A stretch of DNA of 62,025 nucleotides, taken from positions 1 through 62,025 of the forward strand of contig NZ_SCOT01000016.1 in NCBI RefSeq assembly GCF_005502465.1, written 5' to 3'. Under the pieces are notes generated by a model, which ran no database searches, was not told where the DNA came from, and was given only the letters and a program-made list of their open reading frames with translations. The stretch is from Sphingopyxis sp. L1A2A. Lineage in GTDB: Bacteria; Pseudomonadota; Alphaproteobacteria; Sphingomonadales; Sphingomonadaceae. A program made the position numbers and the translations under genes. This document shows positions 17,957-28,000 of the stretch, piece after piece (position 1 is the first letter of the stretch; the number at the start of each line of letters is the position of its first letter).

Positions 17957-20146
17957 ATGCCTACAGTTGGACCTTCTAACGCACCGAACACTCCGAAGCT
18001 GCCGACCGCGCGCGGGCAGGTACTTGGAACCAATGCGGTGGATTTTATCGACCTCAACGCAATCGTCTCCACCTCCACCCTGCCGTATAATGCGCGCGGT
18101 AATGGTGGGAACGACACCGTGTATGGCAATAACCTCGACAACGACCTCTATGGCGATGCCGGGAACGACAATGTCATCGGTCGTTATGGCAATGACCGCG
18201 TCGACGGCGGCACCGGCAACGACACGCTGATCGGCGATCAGGCGTCGTTCGTCGTCGTCGGACCTGGAAACGTTGTCTATACCGGCGATGACAATGGCGG
18301 CCTCGACGGCAACGACACGCTGCTCGGCGGCGCCGGCAACGACACGGCCTGGGGTGGCGGCGGAAACGACTTCATCCGCGGCGATGCCGGCAACGACACG
18401 CTCTATGGCCAATCGGGCGATGACCGTATCGAAGGCAGTGCTGGCGATGATTTCATCGACGGCGGCACCGGCAACGACAATTTGTACGGCGGCACCGAAT
18501 CTGACATCGTGCTTGGCGGCGACGGCGACGACTACATCAACGGTGGCACCAATGCCAACGGAGTTGACCAGTTGTTGGGCGGCGCCGGCAATGACGTCAT
18601 TTTTGGCGACGGCGGGCCGAACCGCAACGCCGATGGCGACTATGCCTATAACCAAAGCGGCTATAACCCGGGCCTCGGTCACGCCGACGTCATCCTGGGT
18701 GGTGACGGCGACGACCAAGTCTTTGGTCAGGGCGGCGACGACCTGATCTTCGGCGAAAATGGCGACGACTTGCTGTGGGGCGATGATGGCAACGACACCA
18801 TCCTCGGCGGCAATGGTTTCGACCAACTCGACGGCGGCGAAGGCAACGACTTGTTGCTCGGCGAAGACGGCGATGACGAACTGGACGGTGATGCCGGCAA
18901 CGACGTCATTCGTGGCGGCAACGGCCTCGACTTCGTTCAGGGTGGTGCCGACGACGACGACATCGGCGGCGGTGCCGATAACGACACGCTGAACGGCAAC
19001 GACGGCAACGACCTGGTCCATGGCGACGACGGCGACGACCTCATCTGGGGTCAGAGCGGCGACGACAACCTGTTCGGCGACGACGGCGACGATGTGATCC
19101 GCGGCAACGGGGATCCCTTCTTTGATCCGACCGATCCGTCGACCACGGATGCCGACACCATCTCGGGCGGCAACGGCAACGATACCGTCAACGGCGACGA
19201 AGGTGACGATGTTATCAGCGGCGACGCCGGCAACGACACTCTGTCGGGCGACGATGGTAATGACAACATTTCCGGTGGCACCGGCAATGACGTCATCAGC
19301 GGCAACAACGGGAACGATGTTGTGAACGGTGATGCTGGCAGCGACCTGATCTTTGGTAACGCCGGCAACGACAATCTGTCGGGCAATGACGGCAACGACC
19401 AAATCTTTGGCGGTACCGGCAATGACACCATCAACGGCAACAACGGCAACGACTTCCTGGCTGGTGAAGCTGGCAACGACACCATGTTCGGTGGCGATGG
19501 CGACGACGTCATGTCGGGTGACTTGGCGACGGATGGTCTGGGCCTTCCTGGTGGCGGCAACGACACCATGTCGGGCGGCAACGGCAACGACTTCATGCAA
19601 GGCGGCTTTGGCCAAGATGTCATGAATGGCGATGACGGGGATGACACCATCTTTGGTGACACCGGCAATGACACCATCAATGGTGGCCTTGGCGATGACT
19701 ACATCGAAGGTGAACAGGGCAACGACTCGATCACCGGTGGCGAAGGCGACGACCATATGTCGGGCGGCACGGGCAAGGACTTGTTCAAGTTCGACTCGAC
19801 CGATGCATCGCCGGGCTTCGGCAATGATGTGATCGGCGCACCGGGCTTCCTGGGATCGGGCCGCGACTTCAACCTGGCGAACCGCGATACGCTGGTGTTC
19901 GATGTCGACCCCGGCTTCGATCCCAACGTCGACATGCTGGTCATCACGGGCGACTGGGATGGACAAGGCGACGCGCTCGATGTCCTGGTCTTCACGGCGG
20001 CCGGTTCGGTCATCATCGAAGACTTCTGGGAAGGCGCCTCGGCTCCGATCGCAGCACTGGCAGCCGCGGGTGCCTATGACTCGGTTGCTGCGATTAATGC
20101 GTACAGCCAGGGCAATGCGACGTACGACATGATCACGTTCGTCTGA
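17957..20146 (+). CDS. RTX protein made almost entirely of calcium-binding nonapeptide repeats
   Basis: The 729-residue protein has an N-terminal lead of about 45 residues, then several dozen GGxGxDxLx-type nonapeptides (for example GGAGNDTAWGGGGNDFI), which bind calcium outside the cell and fold as beta-rolls. The last 110 residues are a non-repeat C-terminal unit (LFKFDSTDASPGFG, then VIIEDFWEG, ending TYDMITFV), the expected place of the uncleaved type I secretion signal. No protease, lipase or other catalytic domain is present. ATG 17957 follows AGAGGAT. An in-frame ATG 21 bases earlier has a weaker context. It sits 280 bases after TolC, in a gene-free stretch that should hold its promoter, and ends in a strong terminator. 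A surface-layer or matrix role is an inference. Confidence 0.88.
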   Translation: MPTVGPSNAPNTPKLPTARGQVLGTNAVDFIDLNAIVSTSTLPYNARGNGGNDTVYGNNLDNDLYGDAGNDNVIGRYGNDRVDGGTGNDTLIGDQASFVVVGPGNVVYTGDDNGGLDGNDTLLGGAGNDTAWGGGGNDFIRGDAGNDTLYGQSGDDRIEGSAGDDFIDGGTGNDNLYGGTESDIVLGGDGDDYINGGTNANGVDQLLGGAGNDVIFGDGGPNRNADGDYAYNQSGYNPGLGHADVILGGDGDDQVFGQGGDDLIFGENGDDLLWGDDGNDTILGGNGFDQLDGGEGNDLLLGEDGDDELDGDAGNDVIRGGNGLDFVQGGADDDDIGGGADNDTLNGNDGNDLVHGDDGDDLIWGQSGDDNLFGDDGDDVIRGNGDPFFDPTDPSTTDADTISGGNGNDTVNGDEGDDVISGDAGNDTLSGDDGNDNISGGTGNDVISGNNGNDVVNGDAGSDLIFGNAGNDNLSGNDGNDQIFGGTGNDTINGNNGNDFLAGEAGNDTMFGGDGDDVMSGDLATDGLGLPGGGNDTMSGGNGNDFMQGGFGQDVMNGDDGDDTIFGDTGNDTINGGLGDDYIEGEQGNDSITGGEGDDHMSGGTGKDLFKFDSTDASPGFGNDVIGAPGFLGSGRDFNLANRDTLVFDVDPGFDPNVDMLVITGDWDGQGDALDVLVFTAAGSVIIEDFWEGASAPIAALAAAGAYDSVAAINAYSQGNATYDMITFV

Positions 20147-20195
20147 GGACAAGGCTTCGTACGGGGAGCCACTCCTCGACGGACCTCTGCTAACT

Positions 20196-20226
20196 GGAGG
20201 GCAGGCCGCGGCCTGCCCTCCTTTTT
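20196..20226 (+). terminator. Rho-independent terminator of the RTX gene
   Basis: GGAGGGCAGGC (20196-20206) pairs with GCCTGCCCTCC (20211-20221) around CGCG and is followed by five T. The very strong stem is suited to an abundant transcript. Confidence 0.92.
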
Positions 20227-20610
20227 GTGTCTGGAGCGCGAAACATTTTTGTCGATGTCCCAACGAAATAGCCATGCCGCGCCCCGCCAAATTTGGCGAT
20301 GTCCCCATCAGGGAATGGCAGGAAACCGGGATTTCCGCCAATTTTGACACAAGGATGACAGGGCAAGAATCATCCTAACGATGCCTGCTTTAGCCGAGCA
20401 GGTCTGCAGAGACAGGGTGTAAGAAAAGTAAGAGTTCTGCCAACGATCAGTGGGTGCCTTATCCACCGGCGCGTAGCAGATCTTCGAGTTCGGTCAGCTC
20501 CTGCTGGCTAGCCGTGTCCGCCGCCACGCCCCCTGGCGGCGGCCGGCGTCGAAGTTTCATCGACCTCCACATCGCGTCACGAGCATGTCGCCCGTATCGA
20601 GAACCCGACC
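20227..20610 (+). promoter_or_regulatory. Intergenic region with palindrome upstream of the M23 peptidase
   Basis: No convincing gene is seen here. It contains a perfect 14-base palindrome, CGCCAAATTTGGCG (20285-20298), flanked by two copies of CGATGTCCC. A TTGACA box at 20344-20349 has only a poor -10 downstream. These are plausible control sites for the peptidase gene, not proven ones. Confidence 0.35.
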
Positions 20611-21597
20611 ATGATGCAGGCGTTCCTCCTTTCCTTTTCACTGGCCATGGTGTCGTTGCAGGGGCCATCACCCACGGTCGCCCCGGCATTCGGCTTTCCC
20701 GTCGAATGTACCGTCGGCCAGACCTGTCTGATCCAAAAGCTGGTCGACCATGATCCGGGCCCGGGCCGCCGCGACTATCGCTGCGGATTGCTGACGACCG
20801 ACGGGCATGACGGCATCGATATCCGTCTGCGCACCATGGCCGAAATGCGCGCGGGCGTTCCCGTGGTGGCCGCCGCCGCGGGGACGGTGCTCCGCACCCG
20901 CGACGGCGAACCTGACGTCAGCGTCGGCGAACGCGGCGGGCGCGCCGGCAAGGACGCCGGCAACGCCGTCGTGATCGACCATGGCGACGGCTGGCAGACG
21001 CAGTACAGCCACCTGCGCCAGGGCAGCATCGGCGTGCGCCCCGGACAGCGGCTTGGGGCGGGCGAGCGGATCGGGCTTATCGGCCTGTCGGGCAACACCG
21101 AATTTCCGCATCTTCATTTCACGGTCCGGCATCACGACGCCGCGATCGATCCGTTCGTGGGCACCGGGTCGTTGGTCCCCTGCGGCGTAGCGGCACCCGC
21201 CACGGGACTATGGACGCCGACGGCGGCACGCTCCCTCGGTTATGCCCCCGCCGCCGTGATTGCCGCGGGCCTTGCATCGATCGCGCCGCCCAAGCCGGTC
21301 ACCGATCGCGATCCACCCCCGGCGCTGGCCGGGCCGCGCGCGCCGATGATCCTGTGGGTCGACGCCATGGGCGCGCGGGCTGGCGATCAGCAGCGGTTTT
21401 CGATTGTCGGCCCAGACGGGCGGGTTGTGCACGACCAGCAATCGGAGATCGCCGACGGCGGCCTGAGCTGGTTCGCCTATAGCGGCAAGCGCGCCCCGGC
21501 GACGGGTTGGCCGCGAGGTCGGTACCTCGGTCGCTATGCGTTGCGACGCGGCGGCGCGATCGTCGCCAAAATAGACGTCCATGGCATTATCAAATAA
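20611..21597 (+). CDS. M23-family metallopeptidase (LytM-type)
   Basis: A 328-residue exported zinc endopeptidase that should cut peptide cross-links in peptidoglycan. The N terminus is hydrophobic (MMQAFLLSFSLAMVSL). The LytM zinc motifs are H66 and D70 (GHDGID) and H167/H169 (PHLHF), so the active site looks complete. The C-terminal 140 residues form an extra domain of unknown role. Two ATGs are adjacent at the start. It lies between the RTX gene and the giant adhesin gene, inside the secretion island, which suggests wall remodelling linked to surface-protein export. Confidence 0.87.
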   Translation: MMQAFLLSFSLAMVSLQGPSPTVAPAFGFPVECTVGQTCLIQKLVDHDPGPGRRDYRCGLLTTDGHDGIDIRLRTMAEMRAGVPVVAAAAGTVLRTRDGEPDVSVGERGGRAGKDAGNAVVIDHGDGWQTQYSHLRQGSIGVRPGQRLGAGERIGLIGLSGNTEFPHLHFTVRHHDAAIDPFVGTGSLVPCGVAAPATGLWTPTAARSLGYAPAAVIAAGLASIAPPKPVTDRDPPPALAGPRAPMILWVDAMGARAGDQQRFSIVGPDGRVVHDQQSEIADGGLSWFAYSGKRAPATGWPRGRYLGRYALRRGGAIVAKIDVHGIIK

Positions 21598-21823
21598 GAA
21601 AAAATACGAACATCCCTTCAGATTTTTCTACTGACTTTTATGAGTAGATTGATAATTCAGATGATAGATCTTGTCATTGTTATTTATAAAGAAATTTATT
21701 GAGGCATAACAATCGCGCAATCATACTCATAATGCGACAATTTTTTGCAAACAAGTTTACAATCTATAAAGATATTAAGAAATAATTAACTCATAAGATA
21801 TTGATCCTATACAAAAGTATAGG
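21598..21823. other. AT-rich segment upstream of the adhesin gene
   Basis: About 220 bases are strikingly AT-rich against GC-rich flanks and contain no open frame of note. Such segments often hold promoters or sites for silencing or bending proteins. Here it stands before a 9.4-kb adhesin gene. No promoter could be assigned with confidence. Confidence 0.6.
21806..21823. promoter_or_regulatory. Perfect inverted repeat at the AT-rich border
   Basis: CCTATAC, four A, then GTATAGG: a perfect 7-base inverted repeat about 240 bases upstream of the adhesin start. It could be an operator for a dimeric regulator. No T run follows, so it is not a terminator. Confidence 0.45.
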
Positions 21824-22059
21824 TGCCCATACCGGAAATTGCCATTGCAGAATCACCCCCCTGGGTTTGTATTTGCGGGGTCAGTGACAAGGCACGGGCA
21901 TCGGTCGCCAAAGAGAACCCAGCACGATCACAAGAGCTTGCATTGCTCGTCCGCGCGACATCCGGCGCGGAAACGCAGTGCCATTCGCCCGTTGCCGCAG
22001 CGACCCCCGTACAGGTCGCTGCCGAGGGACTGGCGAGCTTTGAGGTGCAGGGGGCATAA
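21823..22059 (+). CDS. Doubtful small ORF ahead of the adhesin
   Basis: A GTG-initiated frame of 78 codons ends three bases before the adhesin ATG. It has no clear ribosome site, no membrane segment or signal peptide, and its third-base GC is lower than in neighbouring genes. Nothing in the product is recognisable. It is listed because a close-coupled leader is possible, but the stretch may simply be untranslated leader. Confidence 0.2.
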   Translation: MPIPEIAIAESPPWVCICGVSDKARASVAKENPARSQELALLVRATSGAETQCHSPVAAATPVQVAAEGLASFEVQGA

Positions 22060-22062
22060 GCG

Positions 22063-25000
22063 ATGGAGCTGAAGCGGAATGAACAGGTTGGCGAACTCGC
22101 CACCATAGCCAAGGCTGTTCCGCCGGGCGCGACCAGCATCCTGCCGGTCGATGGCGTCATCCAATTGCCGGCCGGCACGCGGCTCGACGCGATCAAGCTG
22201 TCGGGCAATGATCTGGTCGTCACCCTGCCCGACGGGCAAGTGCTGGTCATCATCGACGGCGCGTTGCGTATCCCGCAGATCAAGGTCGGCCCGATCAACA
22301 TCCCGGCGCCAACGGTTGCCGCGCTGATCGCGGGTCAGGAACCCGAGCCCGCCGCCGGTCGACCGCAAAGTTCGGGTGGCAATTTCGCCCAGACGCCGGG
22401 TGACATCGGCGACCCCTTTGCCCTGGGCAATCTGTTGCCGCCGACCGAATTCGGCTTTCCGCGGATTATCGACCTTCAGGTCATTCCCGGTGCGATCGAC
22501 AATAAACCCAAAATTCTGATCACCACCCCCGACCAGGCAGTCGGCGTCACCGCCGCGACGGCCGTGGTGTCGGAAGCGGCGCTCGCGGCGCGCGGGGCCG
22601 AACCTGCCGGAACCGATCCGGCCTCGCCGCGCGAATCAACCAGCGGCACGATTCAGATTACCGCGCTCGACCAGCCCATTGTGGTCGCGGTCAACGGCAC
22701 CGCGGTGACCGCGGTGGGACAGATCATCACGACCCCATTGGGTCAGATCACCATCACCAGCATCACGCCAAGCCTGATCGGCTACAGCTATACGCTGACC
22801 GACAACAGCACCAACCCCACCGCGACCGACACGGTCACCATCACCGTGACCGACGGCGATGGCGACGTCGCCACCGCGACCCTGACCCTGACGATCGAAG
22901 ACGACGCCCCGATTGCGCGCGCCGACATCGACGATACCGTGCCCGGCAGCACCGCGCCGCAGGGCGGGAACGTCATCACCGGTGCCGGCACCGCCAGCGG
23001 GTCCGCGGGTGCCGATACGCCCGGCGCCGACGGTGCAACCGTTACCGGGATTCAGAGCGGGGCAGGAACCGAGTTCAGCCCGACGGGCGCGCCCGTCACC
23101 GGTCAATATGGCCGCCTGCTCATGGCCGCCGACGGCAGCTATGTTTATATCCGGGCGGCCGGGACACCAGGCGGCGTCTCCGATGTCTTCACCTATCGGC
23201 TGACCGATGGCGATGGCGATGTTTCGACCGCGACCCTGACCATCCGGATTGGCGACAGTGCACCCAGCCTGATTGTGCCCGGCGCGGGCGACGACGGCAC
23301 CTTCGTCGATGAAGCCGGTCTGCCCGAGCGCGACGGCGAAAGCGCGGGCTCGCGTGACGGCGACGATTCCAATATAGCCTTGGGCGTCATCCAATATGGC
23401 GCGGGCGACGGGCCGGCGGCGATCACGATCAATGGCGTGGCGGTAACCGAAGTGGGTCAAGCGATCGAGCTGACGACCGGCACCTTCTACATCGTCGCGA
23501 TCAATCCCGATTCGATCGAATATGCCTTTCTGCTGACCGACAACACGCTGGGCGATACCACGTCGCAACTGATCACGGTCGGGATCACCGACCTGGACGG
23601 CGACACCCTGTCCGCCGGTTTCAACATCGACATCATCGACGATGTCCCCGAAGCGGTCGCCGATTTCGACAGCATTGCCGCGGGCAGCTTTGGCCCGGCC
23701 GTCGGCAATGTGATCACCGATGCCGAAAATGATGGCGGGCGGGACATCCCCGGCGCCGACGGTGCGCGTGTGTCGTCGGTTTCGGGCGCCGGAGACGCTG
23801 TTGCCGCGGGCACGCCCGTTGCGGGACTCTACGGCGTCCTGACGCTGAACAGCAACGGCAGTTACAGCTATGTCCGCAATCCCGGCACGCCGGGCGGCGT
23901 GTTCGATGTCTTTACCTATAAGTTGACCGACGGCGACGGCGACACGGCAACCGCCACGCTGCGGATCGCGATCGGCGATGGCGGCGTGACGATCGACCTG
24001 CCCGACGGCGACGACGACGGCCAGCTGGTGTCGGAAGCGGGCCTGCCGAACGGATCGGCGCCCGATAGCGGCACCGCCACGACCCAGGGCAGCTTTACAA
24101 TCGCAGCCACCGACAGCGTCGGCAAAGTGACGATCGCGGGACAAGAGGTGACGGCGGTCGGGCAGACGATCGCCGGAGCGTTCGGAACGCTGACGATCAC
24201 CAGCATCAGCGCGACGTCGATCGGCTACAGCTATACCCTGACCGACGCGACCAGCGGCGACGATGTGATCGAAACCTTTGGCGTCGTCGTGACCGATCTC
24301 GACGGCGACAGCGCGAGCGGCACGCTGAGCATCGTGGTCGAGGACGATGTCCCGACGGCGATCGACGACATCGACTTGCTGCAGTCGGGCAGCGGCCAGA
24401 GCGCCGACGGCAACGTCCTGACCGGCGTCGGTGGTACCGATGCCAACACCAGTGACGGCGAGGCCGATATTCAGGGTGCCGACGGTGCCACGGTTACCGC
24501 CATCTCGTTCGGCGGCGAAAGCGGCGACATCGACGGCCTTACCGTCGGTGCCTATGGCACGCTCGAGATCGCGGCCGATGGCAGCTATGTCTACACGCTC
24601 GATCCCGAAAACCAGGACGTCCTGGGCTTGGACGGCAATGACGAGCTGACCGAGACTTTTGAATATGTCATCACCGACGGCGACGGCGACGAGGCAACCG
24701 CGACGCTGACCGTGACGATCCGTGGCCGCGACGATATCGTGACGATCAACGGCCTCAATCCCGAGGGCGCCGAAGCAACCGTATCAGAGGCCAATCTGCC
24801 CGACGGCTCCGCGCCCGACGGCGATGCGCTGACCCGGACTGGCAGCTTCACGTTCGGCGCCGCCGATGGCGTCGTGGCGATAACCATCGCCGGCGAAACC
24901 TTGTTCGATGGCGCGATCGCCGCCGGACTGGTCATCACCACCGATCTGGGCATTCTGACGATCACCGATTTCGAGCCGATCTTTGACGCGGCGGGCGACA

Positions 25001-28000
25001 TCGTCGGCGGTACGATCAGCTATAGCTATGAACTGACCGACAACAGCGTGCTGCACAGCGGCGCGACCAATGCCGCGCTGACCGAATCCTTTGCGATCAA
25101 GATCACCGACAGCGACGGCACCGTCGCCACGGCGAGCTTCGACGTCCTGGTCATCGACGACAACCCGGTGGCGGACGCCGACGAGGGCGACGTTGGCGAA
25201 GGCCAGACGCTGGAAATCGATGCCGCGAACGGCCTGCTCGCCAACGACACGCCGGGCGCCGACGGCGCCGAAATTCTGGGGGTGCGCGCGGCCGGTGAAA
25301 ATCCGTCGGCGCCGGCTATTGGCGGCATCGGCGCCGCCATCGTCGGCCTCTATGGCCAGCTCACCGTCGCCGCCGACGGCAGCTATATCTATGTCGCCAA
25401 CCCCAATGCCGTCCCGCCCGCAGGCGCCGAAGATGTCTTTGTCTATACACTGGCCGATGGCGACGGCGACCGATCGACCGCCACCCTGACCATTCGTCTG
25501 AGCGACGCGGGCTTATCCGCCGACGCGGTCAAGCTCCAGGTCAACGAAGCCGCGCTGCCCACTGGCAGCAATTCCGACAGCGACGCCGAAACGGTGGTCG
25601 GCGACCTCAACGACAATGTCGCGGGCGGCACCGGACCTTTGGCGTTCACGCTGACCGGCACCGGGGTCGGCACCCATGGCACCCTGACGCTGAATGCCGA
25701 CGGCAGTTATGTCTATACGCTCACCACGGCGGTGGCGGGGGCGCTCGCCAACAACGGCACCAATATCGTGCCCGCCGTCGAAACCTTTACCTATAATGTC
25801 ACCGATGCCTTCGGCAATGTGACCCAGAATGTCATCGTCATCGATGTGATCGACGATGTTCCGGTCGCGCGGTCGGCACCGTCGATCACGGTGGCAGAGG
25901 ATGCCGCGGCGATTTCGGGCAATTTGCTGGCCGATGACACACAAGGCGCCGATGGCGCCGCGGTGACGTCGGTGACCATCGGCGGCGTCGTCGTTGCCGT
26001 GGCGGCAACGGGAACGACCACCTACAGCAACGCCAACGGCACCTACACCTTTCAGGCCAATGGGGCCTGGACCTTTGATCCGGTATCGCAGATCAGCGCC
26101 TTCCCGATCCACGCCGACTTCACTTACACGATCACCGACGGCGACGGCGACCAGGCGGCGGCGATCCAGCAGATCCGGCTGGCCGACGGGGCATTGCCGA
26201 CGGCCAGCGGCCCGATCCAGCTGACCGTCGATGACCAGCATCTGGAAAGCGGATCGACACCGTCGCCGGTGCAGCCGGTTTCATCCAGCGGCAACATCGT
26301 CTTTACCCCGGGGTCCGACGCCATCGCGTCGATCGGCTTTGGCGACATCTCGACGCTCGACGGCGGGCTCAGCTGGACGCTTGAGTCCGACACCCAGATT
26401 ATCGGCTGGGACGCCGATGAAAATCCGGTTGTCGTGATCGACCTGAACCTGTCGGGCAATGTCGCGACGGTGACCGTCACGCTGCAATATAATTATGGGC
26501 TGCACCCCGACGTCACGATGGACGATCTGGCCGAACTCGGTTTCATCGAGGTCGTCGCCACCGACAGCGATGGCGATCAGGTTGCAGGAACGGTCAATAT
26601 TTCGGTCTCCGACGACGTTCCCTCGATCACCGCATTGTCGCCGCCGGCAGGGCTGCTGACGGTCGATGAGACCAATCTTGCGCTCAACGCCACGGCCAGT
26701 TTCGCCAGCCTGTTCAACACGACCATCGGCGCCGATCAGGCGGGCAGCAGCACCAGCTACGCGTTCCAGGTGACCACGGCTTCGGGGCTGGTCGATGTTG
26801 CCACCGGCTCAAAGATCGTGCTGCAAGCGATCGGCAATGTGGTGGAAGGCCGTCTGCAGGATTCGCCATCGGTCGTCGCCTTCCGGCTGAGCGTCGCCCC
26901 CGATGGCCAGGCAACGCTCGACCAGATCCGCGCTGTCCGCCACCCCGACGAGAGCAATCCCGACGACCCGGTGACGCTGTCACCGACGATCATCCGGCTG
27001 ACCGCCACGGTCACCGACGGCGATGGTGATCAGGCGTCGGCGATGGTCGCGGTTGGCGCGACTTTGGTCTTTAAGGACGATGGCCCGACGATCGACGCGA
27101 CCAACGCCGACACCAACACGATCACCCTGACGACGCAGGACGCCGATACGCGGGGCAGCGCCTTTGACGTGGCGACCGCCGATCTGTCGTCGGCATTTTC
27201 GACTTCGATGGTCAATTTTGGTGCCGATGGCCCCGCTGGTGCGGGCCTGGTCACCTGGACCTATTCCCTTGCGCTGGGCTCGGCGGTCGCGACCGCCGCC
27301 TTGACCAGCAACGGCGTGCCGGTCACGCTGGCCCTTGTCTCCGGCGAGATCGTCGGCAGCGCGGCCGGCACGCCCATTTTTTCGATTGCCGTGAACGCCG
27401 CAACGGGCGTCGTCACCTTGACTCAATTTGCCGAAATCGACCATCCGTTGCCGGGCTCCTCGAGCAATTACGCCGCGCAGCTTGTCGAACTGGCGGCCAA
27501 TCTGGTCGAACTGCGCGGCACCGCGACGATCGTCGATCGCGATGGCGACAGTATCTCGGACACCGTCGCCGTCGATCTGGGCGGCAACATCCGCTTCGCC
27601 GATGATGGCCCGTCGATTTCGGCTGGCGGCACCGCCCCCACGCTGACCGTCGACGAAAGCGATTTCGCGGCGAACGCGACGGCGAACCTGTCAGGACTCT
27701 TTGCGCCAACGACCGATTTCGGCGCCGACGGCCCGGGCACCGTGGCCTATGAACTGGGGATCACTGCCGGGGCGAGCGGCCTGATCGATTCGCTGACCGG
27801 CGAAGCCGTCATCCTGTCGATCGAGGGCGGCGTCGTGTTCGGGCGCACCTCGAGCCAGGAAGTGTTCCGCATTTCGGTGGCACCGGGCGGCCTCGTCACC
27901 TTCGACCAGTCGCGCGCGGTGCTCCACCTGCCCGATACCGGCCCCGACCAGACGCTCTTCCTGTCGGGCAGTAGCCTGATCACGCTGACCGCCATCGCGA

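Noticed and set aside
17957..20146. The repetitive RTX sequence as a CRISPR-like array or DNA repeat element.
   Set aside because: The periodicity is 27 bases, in frame, and codes for nonapeptides. There are no identical direct repeats with unique spacers.
17900..20350. An 816-codon open frame antisense to the RTX gene.
   Set aside because: It mirrors the Gly/Asp/Asn codon repeats of the RTX gene, whose complement rarely gives stop codons. The product is a monotonous V/A/I repeat and has no ribosome site.
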